Below are positions 1 through 5,682 of a DNA stretch of 7,103 nucleotides, in pieces; within the stretch, counting starts at the first letter, position 1; each line of letters starts with the position of its first letter. The notes below the pieces were generated by a model that worked only from the letters and a program-made list of their open reading frames with translations, did not search any database and was not told the DNA's origin. The DNA lies in contig JAGVLI010000979.1 of assembly GCA_020054355.1 (NCBI GenBank), positions 1 through 7,103 of the forward strand, read 5' to 3'. The DNA comes from Planctomycetales bacterium (lineage in GTDB: Bacteria; Planctomycetota; Planctomycetia; Gemmatales; Gemmataceae). Position numbers and translations under genes: made by a program.

Positions 1-1413
1 CCGTTGAGCGTGGCCCTGCTGGCGCCGGTCGGCATGCTGCTCGCCGGCAGCCTCCGGCAGCGGAACAATCTCGACCTGCGCTATGTCACCTTCCTGCTGG
101 CGGCCCTGGGCCTGGTCGAACTGAGCTGGGCCTTGCTGCCGGCCGACATCGCCGTGCCCTGGTTGCATCGCAATGTCCTGCTCATGGCGACCATGACCAT
201 CGCCGCCGTGAGTTCCGCCGCTGGAAGAACACGGTTGCCCGTTGCGTGGTCCCAAGCCGCTGGCGGTCTAGCACCCTTCTTCGGCGGTCTGGCCGCGCTC
301 GCGCTGATTGTGGTGCTCGGTCAAGAAGCGTTGTTATTCGATCGCGCCCTGAACCGCGCGCCGACGGAACACTGGGCGGCGCTGCTGATCGTCGCGGCGC
401 TGGCGGGCATCATCGTGGCCGTGCTGCGTTTCGCCCTGCGGCCGGAAAGCGATCCCTTGCAGCTGAGCGACAGCCGGCGTACCGTCTACGTCTACGGGGC
501 CGAAGTGCTGCTCGCCCTGCTGTTCGCCCACCTCCGGCTGACGATGCCCTGGCTGTTCAACCCGCTGATGGCCCAGTACTGGACGTTCGTGGTGATGGGC
601 ATTGCCTTCGCGGGTGTGGGACTGGCCGAGCTGTTCAAGCGGCGCGGCGTGCCGGTGCTGGCCGGGCCGCTGCAAAACACGGGCATCTTCCTGCCGCTCT
701 TCCCGTTGCTCGCCCTCTGGCTGAAGCTGCCGGCGGCGGGACTCCGTGCGGTGGTCGAGCCAGCGGTACCCGGCAGCAAGCCGTTGTTCGGCTACTTCGC
801 CGTCATGCCCTACGCCTGGGAACGCTACGCCATGCTCTGGTGCCTGGCGTGCATTCTCTACTCGCTGGTGGCGCTGTCGCGGCAATCGTTCCGCTTCGCC
901 GTGATCGCGGCCCTGGCCGGCAACTTCGCCCTCTGGTCGCTCTGGCAGTATTCCGGCCTGCCGTTCTTCGCCCATCCGCAGCTCTGGCTGATTCCGCTGG
1001 GCCTGATCCTGCTGGCGGCCGAGCATCTCAACCGTGAAGGCTTGCAACCGGCGCAAAGCCTGTCGCTGCGTTACGCCGGTCTGGGGCTGATCTATCTCTC
1101 GTCCACGGGCGACCTGTTCATCCAGGGGCTGGGCGACCTGTGGATGTCGCTGGTGCTGATGCTGCTGTCGATCCTCGGCGTCTTCGCCGGCATTGTCCTC
1201 CGCATCCGCGCTTATCTCTTCCTTGGCTTCGGCTTCCTGTTCCTGGTAATCTTCTCGATGATCTGGCACGCCGCGGTGGACCTGGCGCAGACCTGGGTCT
1301 GGTGGGCCACCGGCATCGTCCTGGGCGTGGCCATCCTGACGCTGTTCGCCGTCTTCGAGAAGCGCCGCAACGACGTGCTGCGGATGGTCGAGCAGATCAA
1401 GCAGTGGCGCTGA
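1..1413 (+). CDS. Polytopic membrane protein, C-terminal part (5' end outside window)
   Basis: The frame is open from the first base and ends at TGA 1411-1413. The first possible start inside the window is a TTG at position 4 with no room for a ribosome binding site, so the gene probably begins upstream. The visible ~470 residues are almost entirely hydrophobic, with about 15 candidate membrane-spanning stretches separated by short loops, many rich in Trp, Tyr and Phe. I see no soluble domain, nucleotide-binding motif or catalytic signature. The protein ends in a charged cytoplasmic-looking tail (FAVFEKRRNDVLRMVEQ). The C-terminal pattern of tightly packed helices, a WVWW motif and an FEKRR-type tail is reminiscent of large uncharacterised bacterial membrane proteins of the DUF2157/DUF2339 type, but I cannot assign it firmly. 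Function unknown; it acts in a membrane. The next gene starts 41 bases downstream on the same strand, so co-transcription is possible. Confidence 0.85.
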   Translation, partial: PLSVALLAPVGMLLAGSLRQRNNLDLRYVTFLLAALGLVELSWALLPADIAVPWLHRNVLLMATMTIAAVSSAAGRTRLPVAWSQAAGGLAPFFGGLAALALIVVLGQEALLFDRALNRAPTEHWAALLIVAALAGIIVAVLRFALRPESDPLQLSDSRRTVYVYGAEVLLALLFAHLRLTMPWLFNPLMAQYWTFVVMGIAFAGVGLAELFKRRGVPVLAGPLQNTGIFLPLFPLLALWLKLPAAGLRAVVEPAVPGSKPLFGYFAVMPYAWERYAMLWCLACILYSLVALSRQSFRFAVIAALAGNFALWSLWQYSGLPFFAHPQLWLIPLGLILLAAEHLNREGLQPAQSLSLRYAGLGLIYLSSTGDLFIQGLGDLWMSLVLMLLSILGVFAGIVLRIRAYLFLGFGFLFLVIFSMIWHAAVDLAQTWVWWATGIVLGVAILTLFAVFEKRRNDVLRMVEQIKQWR

Positions 1414-1443
1414 CGACCGCCGCTTGCGGCTTCGCAAACTACC

Positions 1444-1448
1444 AGGAG
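1444..1448 (+). promoter_or_regulatory. Shine-Dalgarno site for the phosphodiesterase gene
   Basis: AGGAG lies six bases before the ATG at 1455. It decides the start: the same frame is open far upstream (through the end of the preceding gene), but only this ATG has a good ribosome binding site, and it is followed directly by a signal peptide. Confidence 0.8.
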
Positions 1449-1454
1449 CACGAA

Positions 1455-2276
1455 ATGACTCGAACCTCCTTCGCCCTGACCGCGCTATTGACCACCGCCT
1501 GCCTTGCCGTCCCAGCCGCCGAACCGCCCGCCAAGCGGCCGATGATCTTCGCTCATCGCGGCCTGGCGAAGCACGCTCCCGAAAACACGCTGGCCAACTT
1601 CCGGGCCTGCCTCGACCTGCAACTCGGCATCGAACTGGACGTGCGCCGCGCCAAGGACGGCACGCTCGTCTGCATCCACGACGCTACCGTGGACCGCACG
1701 ACGACGGGCAAAGGCAAAGTCGCCGACTTCACGCTGGCCGAGTTGCAAAAGCTCGATGCCGGCTCCCGCTTCGATCCGTCTTTCAAGGATGAACGCATTC
1801 CCTCGATGGACGAAGTCTTCGCCCTGGTAGCCAAGCACCCGCGCACCACTTCGCTCATTGCCGTCGATCTGAAGGAAGCGAACACCGAAGCGGACGTGGT
1901 CAAGCTGGCCCGTAAGCACGGCGTCCTCGACCGGCTGGTGTTCATCGGTCTGGCCATCACGCAAGCCGAGGTCCGGCAGCAACTACGGAAGGCCGATGCG
2001 AAAGTACACGTCGCCCGCCTGGTGGGAGAGAAGGACGACCTCGCCGAAGCACTGAAGGACGCGGACGCCGACTGGCTTTACGTCCGCCATCTGCCGAGCC
2101 GCGAAGACCTGGCGAAAGCGCGGACCGCGGGCAAGAAGTTGTTGATTTCGGGTCCGAAGGTGATGGGCCTGGAATCCGACGCCTGGAAGCAGGCGAACGA
2201 CCTGGGGTTCGATGCGATTCTGACCGATTTTCCGCTGGAGTTGGCTGCCGTGTTGCGGGGCAAGCCGAAAGACTGA
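1455..2276 (+). CDS. Secreted glycerophosphodiester phosphodiesterase (GDPD family)
   Basis: A 273-residue protein. Residues 1-22 form a signal peptide (hydrophobic core, then VPAAEP with a likely signal peptidase I cut near Ala22). Cys16 lies in the core but the bases before it do not make a convincing lipobox. The GDPD signature follows: FAHRG with His34-Arg35, PENT at 42-45, metal-ligand pair Glu60-x-Asp62 in IELDVRRAKDG, and His75-Asp76 in CIHDATVDRTT. The two histidines are the general acid/base residues and the acidic residues bind the divalent metal in this family. The C-terminal ILTDFP motif is also typical. The reaction is hydrolysis of glycerophosphodiesters to sn-glycerol 3-phosphate plus an alcohol, here outside the cytoplasm. 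Its length fits the short UgpQ-like form plus a signal peptide rather than the longer GlpQ. All key residues are present. The substrate head group cannot be told from sequence. Confidence 0.95.
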   Translation: MTRTSFALTALLTTACLAVPAAEPPAKRPMIFAHRGLAKHAPENTLANFRACLDLQLGIELDVRRAKDGTLVCIHDATVDRTTTGKGKVADFTLAELQKLDAGSRFDPSFKDERIPSMDEVFALVAKHPRTTSLIAVDLKEANTEADVVKLARKHGVLDRLVFIGLAITQAEVRQQLRKADAKVHVARLVGEKDDLAEALKDADADWLYVRHLPSREDLAKARTAGKKLLISGPKVMGLESDAWKQANDLGFDAILTDFPLELAAVLRGKPKD

Positions 2277-2287
2277 AAAGGAAGGCA

Positions 2288-2383
2288 GGGCGCGGGTCGG
2301 GACTCGAACCCGACGCTGGAACCGTAGGGGACTCCCCGGTTCTCGCCCAATTTAGGACGTGTTTACCCCTTCACCACCGCGCC
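2288..2383 (-). tRNA. Atypical tRNA-like gene with long variable arm, isotype undetermined
   Basis: Read on the minus strand, the 5' end GGCGCGG (2383-2377) pairs perfectly with CCGCGCC (2295-2289), giving a 7-bp acceptor stem. T8 (2376) and A14 (2370) are in place. The D arm has a 3-bp GTG/CAC stem and a GG-containing loop. The T arm is strong: TCGGG, loop TTCGAGT, CCCGA (2313-2297), extended by a sixth pair G2314-C2296, so acceptor plus T branch reaches 13 bp. The variable arm is unusually long: GAACC (2342-2338) with GGTTC (2323-2319) and an inner GGGG/CCCC stem. The anticodon arm is abnormal. The best pairing, CGTCC (2359-2355) with GGGCG (2348-2344), takes a base from the D stem and closes a six-base loop TAAATT with no normal U33 context; leaving the top pair open gives an eight-base loop. 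No standard anticodon can be read. CCA is not encoded. It may be a divergent functional tRNA, a regulatory tRNA-like RNA or a decaying copy. Confidence 0.7.
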
Positions 2384-2391
2384 TTGAAAGA

Positions 2392-2397
2392 ATTATA
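2392..2397 (-). promoter_or_regulatory. -10 box of the tRNA-like gene promoter
   Basis: The minus strand reads TATAAT at 2397-2392, a perfect match to the sigma-70 -10 consensus. Eight bases (TCTTTCAA) separate it from the first base of the tRNA-like gene, so transcription would start at or within a few bases of the 5' end. With a 17-base spacer the -35 position (2420-2415) reads TCATAG, a poor match to TTGACA. The AT-rich patch stands out in this GC-rich window and argues that the tRNA-like gene is expressed. Confidence 0.65.
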
Positions 2398-2400
2398 CCG

Positions 2401-2452
2401 CACAACGGCCCCAGCTATGACTGGCTGAAGCTGATCGACGGTTGCCGTTGTG
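2401..2452. repeat. Inverted repeat with 9-bp arms
   Basis: CACAACGGC at 2401-2409 is the exact reverse complement of GCCGTTGTG at 2444-2452. The 34-base loop contains a smaller CCAG/CTGG stem (2411-2414 with 2421-2424). It lies upstream of the tRNA-like gene on the minus strand and overlaps where its -35 region would be. No T-run follows on either side, so an intrinsic terminator is not supported. Role unknown; a chance repeat is possible. Confidence 0.5.
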
Positions 2453-2511
2453 GGTGCTGAGCGGCCTGCGGTGCTTGTAACGCAAGATCAATTCCACCAA
2501 CGCTATCGGCG

Positions 2512-2568
2512 ATGCGTTTCATTCGTTTCATGAAACGAATGAGGTATGACCCTGTCCGTGAAACGCAT
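2512..2568. repeat. Nested palindrome cluster built from CGTTTCA/TGAAACG
   Basis: A perfect 24-bp palindrome spans 2519-2542, with half-site TCATTCGTTTCA and its exact complement meeting at 2530/2531. Around it lies a second perfect pair, ATGCGTTTCA (2512-2521) and TGAAACGCAT (2559-2568). The heptamer CGTTTCA therefore occurs four times: forward at 2515 and 2524, reverse at 2531 and 2559. The cluster begins about 20 bases past the stop codon of the minus-strand dehydrogenase gene. It could fold as a hairpin in that gene's 3' untranslated RNA, or act as a protein-binding site. It lacks a T-run for intrinsic termination in either direction. Confidence 0.8.
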
Positions 2569-2586
2569 GGACGGCGACGCGGCCTG

Positions 2587-5550
2587 TCACTTCGTCTTGC
2601 CCGCCTCGTCCAGATAGCGCCAGTTCTTCAGGAAGTGCAGCAGGTCGGCCATCTCTTGCAGGTTGATGGTCTTTTCGACGCCTTCGGGCATTAGCGAGAT
2701 GCCGGTGGACTGGATGTCGTCGAGGTCTTGGCGCAGGACCACGTCGCCCTGGTTCTCGGCCCGCTTCAGGGTGATGCTCGATGCGGTCTCGGCGACGATG
2801 ATGCCCGTCAGCACCTTGCCGCTCTTGGTCGTGACCGTGTAGTTGATGAAATTGTTGTCGATGGCCTGGTTGGGATTGAGGACGTCCGTGAGCAGCGCTT
2901 CCGGCGTCTTGCCGAGCGTGTCGGCGATGGACGGCCCGACCTCGACGCCGACGCCCGCCACGCGATGGCAGGTGGCGCAGTTCTTCTGAAACACTTCCTT
3001 GCCGCGCAAGGTGTCGCCCGTCAGCTTCAAGGCCTCGCGGTACTTCTCCAGCACCACCTTGCGGTCGGCGGGCAAGTTGTCCTGGAGCAACTTGCGGGCA
3101 CGCTCGCGGATTTCGGGCCGCCCGTGGTTGACCAGCTGGCGGGTACGCAGGGCGTCGAAGTCGCCGGGCTTGATGCGCTTCGCTTCCAGTTCGTTCAACA
3201 GGAATTGAATGCGTTCGGGCTGGCGTAGCATGGCTTCCATCACTTCACGGCGCATGGCAGGCGGATAGGCCGACCAGGATTTCATGAGCAGCGCCGGCAC
3301 TTCGGCGCGCGGCTGCGCGGCCAGGGCCCGCACCGCCGCCAGTCGTACTTCCTGGGCCGGGTCTTGCAGGATCAACGGCAGCAACACCGGCTCGGCCGTG
3401 GCCCAGTTCGCGTGAGCGAGCAATTTGGCCGCACTCACCCGCTCGGCCGTTTCGCGCTTGGCGTCCGCCGCGACGCTGGCAGCTTCCTTGAGCAGCACTT
3501 CGGCTTGCTTGCTCGCCTGCTGTTTTTCCGACGGCAGCGAATTCAGGAAAACGCTGAGCTGCGTGCCGCGCCGGCCCATGCCTTCGGCGAGTCCGTTGAT
3601 GGCCGTCATCCGCCAGGCCAGGGCATCCTTGTCATTCAGCTTGCTCAGGACGGCAAACAGCCCGGCAATTTCCTCGGCGTCGCCCCGCGCTCCGGCGAGC
3701 GTACTCAGTTCCTGAATCAGCGTATGCCGATCCTGCACGGTGGCGGTCAGCCCATACTTGCCGAGCAGCATGGCGATCAGCATGCCGGCGCGTTTCGGCA
3801 CAGCGGTCGCCACCGCGGCGCGCGTCCACTTGTCATCCGCGCCGCTCGCAGCGATCCTTGCCAGCGGTTCGATGATGGCATCATCGTTCCATTCGCCCAG
3901 CGACAGGGCTGCCTGGAAACGGACGCGGGCATCCGGACTGCCGGCCAGCTTGACGACCAGTTCTTGCGCGGCCTTGGATTTCGGCAGCCAGCGTTCCAGC
4001 AGACGGACGGCATGCTCCTCGACCTGTGCCCCGCCCGCGCCCATGTTCAGGATGAGTTTCTCTTCCAGCACCCCATAGGCTTCGAGCAGCCAGGCGGCCT
4101 GAATCCGCGCCAGGGGATGGTCGCTGCTGGTCATGGTGCGGAGTGCTGGAACCGCCGCCTGATCCTGGCGTTCCAGGATCAAGCGCTGCGCGGTGGTGCG
4201 CTGCCAGGAGTTGGGATGCGTCAGCAACTGGACTAGATCGGTGGTTTTCAGTTTGCCGAGAGCGCTCGCCTTCGGCTCGCGGCGAAACTTTTCCGGCACG
4301 ATCCGCCAGATGCGGCCCTTGTCCTTGCCCGCGGTGAGGTTGGCCCGCGCCTTGTACTCCGGTGTCATGAACTGCGGATGCTCGATGACCTCGCGGTACA
4401 TATCGACGACGTAGAGCGCGCCGTCCGGCCCGTGCGCCAGGCTGACGGGTCGGAACCAGTCGTCGGGCGAAGCGAGGAACTCCTTGCCCTCGAATGCCGG
4501 CTTCGAGCCGAAACCCGCGCCCTGCGGGATGAGAATGTCCATGTGGACCAGGTTGCCAGTCGGCTCGCAGGTGAAGGCGGCGCCGCGATATTCCTTCGGT
4601 AAAGCATCGCCGCGATAGATGGTCACGCCGCAGGAAGCCGAGAAGGTGCCGGCGTGCGAGGAAGCCGTCGTGAAATTCTTGCTGAGCGGAAAGATCTTCG
4701 CCGCGCCGCCGGCCGTTTGATTGTCCCGCACCGGCTCCGGGGCGACCATGAACGGATTGCGCTGCACGTAGCGGTTCGGCAGCACGATCGGTATCAGGTG
4801 ATTGCGGTTGGTGCAGACGAAGCGGTTGCCCCAGTCGTCGAAGGTGTTGCCGTACTGCCCCATGCCGGTGATCGCTTCGGCCTGGTCGTGAATCGGATCG
4901 AAACGAAAATCCATGCCGCTGATGTTGATCGGCTTGGCGTCCGCCTTGCCGCTACGCTTGATCTGCCCGCCGCGCAGTCCATTGGCGACGTAAATCCAGT
5001 TATCGAGGCCCAGCACCGGATGACTGACGCGCAGTTGCGGGTTTTCCGTAGCAAAGCCCTCGTAGAGCACCTCGCGCTGATCCGCCTTGCCGTCGCCGTC
5101 GGTGTCCTTCAGGTAAACGATGTGCGGCGCTGCCGTGACGATGACTCCGCCTTTCCAGGGCAGCAAGCCGTTGGCGAACAGCAGACCCTCGGCGAAGACG
5201 CGGCTGGTTTCATAGCGGCCGTCGCCGTCTTTATCTTCCAGCACCTTGATCCGGCCTTCGGGCGGCTGGCCTTTTTCGGGTCCATTGGGATAGTCGCGCA
5301 TCTCGACGACCTAGAGCTTGCCGTCCTCGTCGAAGGCCATCGCCACCGGGCTTTCGAGCTGCGGCTCGGCGGCCACAAGTTCGATGCGCAAACCGGCCGG
5401 CAGCAGGAAGTGCTTGACCGCCTCCTGCGGCGTCAGCGGACCGCGCGGCGCTGGTGGTTGCTTGCCCGGTTGCTCGGCCTGTCCCCTCGCCAACAGGAGC
5501 AGCGCCGGGAGCAGAATCAGGCACACGAGGATGCGGATCGGGAGTGCCAT
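2587..5550 (-). CDS. PVC-type membrane-bound dehydrogenase with HEAT repeats and C-terminal cytochrome c domain; interrupted by an in-frame TAG (possible pseudogene)
   Basis: The gene has 987 codons including an internal TAG at codon 80 (5313-5311). The ATG at 5550 is preferred because a signal peptide follows at once (residues 1-25, Leu-rich core). An in-frame GTG at 5583 lies further upstream and lacks a clear ribosome binding site. Residues ~45-420 form a sorbosone-dehydrogenase-like propeller (the family's putative membrane-bound dehydrogenase domain), with two calcium-loop motifs DKDGDG (106-111) and DTDGDG (149-154). Residues ~430-800 are helical HEAT-like repeats. The C-terminal haem domain has CATCH (Cys858, Cys861, His862) and a plausible axial Met954 in SLMPEG. 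The protein would act outside the cytoplasmic membrane, passing electrons from an unknown, perhaps sugar-like, substrate to the haem. Apart from the TAG the frame is intact with family-typical sequence on both sides, so the change is recent, an assembly error, or tolerated. The 904-codon stretch beginning with Met at 5301 is the downstream remnant, not a full gene. Confidence 0.93.
5311..5313 (-). other. In-frame premature TAG inside the dehydrogenase gene
   Basis: On the minus strand the codons read GGC AAG CTC TAG GTC GTC GAG ATG, that is G-K-L-stop-V-V-E-M. The motif FDEDGKL-x-VVEMRDYP is typical of the N-terminal propeller in this family, where x is usually an aromatic residue. TAG is one substitution from TGG (Trp) and from TAC or TAT (Tyr). 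No frame change occurs. All four gene stop codons in the window are TGA, so nothing else here suggests that TAG is used normally or reassigned. Confidence 0.9.
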
Positions 5551-5596
5551 GACGACAGGTCTCGAAAGAATGATTGCGGACACCTCGGTTTCGTCA

Positions 5597-5675
5597 GGCG
5601 AGCGGGGGGCGTCAGCCCCCCCGTGGTAGCGCCGGTCGCTGGCGGTGCCACGGGGGCTGACGCCCCCCGCTCGCC
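5597..5675. repeat. REP-like inverted repeat pair between the permease and dehydrogenase genes
   Basis: The left arm (5597-5626) starts GGCGAGCGGGGGGCGTCAG. The right arm (5648-5675) is its reverse complement, with only a two-base difference in a C run, around a 21-base loop. Each arm also folds on itself: GGGGGGC, loop GTCA, GCCCCCC in the left copy. The pair begins 7 bases past the permease stop codon and lies about 45 bases before the dehydrogenase ATG, so it would form a very stable hairpin in any shared transcript. No T-run follows. It matches the form of bacterial REP/BIME elements, and I recall such GGCGAGCG repeats as frequent between Gemmata-type genes. Confidence 0.85.
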
Positions 5676-5682
5676 AATTTCA

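Noticed and set aside
334..1437. Long minus-strand frame opposite the membrane protein
   Set aside because: Its product is Gln/Glu/Arg-rich with no family features, an antisense shadow of the strongly hydrophobic plus-strand protein.
1419..1437. Small alternative hairpins (GCCGC/GCGGC or TTGCG/CGCAA) between the membrane protein and phosphodiesterase genes
   Set aside because: Five-base stems without a T-run, in a 41-base gap between probably co-transcribed genes; likely chance in GC-rich DNA.
2288..2383. Selenocysteine or pyrrolysine tRNA
   Set aside because: A long variable arm and a 13-bp acceptor/T branch resemble tRNA-Sec, but there is no UCA anticodon, no 6-bp D stem and the eighth acceptor pair is T-C. 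A CUA is present, but not at the anticodon position, and tRNA-Pyl has a short variable loop.
2401..2460. Short plus-strand peptide containing NGPSYDWLKLIDGC, perhaps a decayed transposase or gene fragment
   Set aside because: Only about 20 codons, no start or flanking homology, and the stretch also forms inverted repeats; too little to support a remnant.
2587..5301. Dehydrogenase gene starting at the Met at 5301
   Set aside because: That Met lies inside the conserved VVEMRDYP motif, has no signal peptide, and the same frame continues upstream of the TAG with family-typical sequence and a signal peptide.
5551..5583. GTG start at 5583 for the dehydrogenase gene
   Set aside because: The ATG at 5550 places the signal peptide directly at the N-terminus; the GTG adds 11 residues that spoil it.
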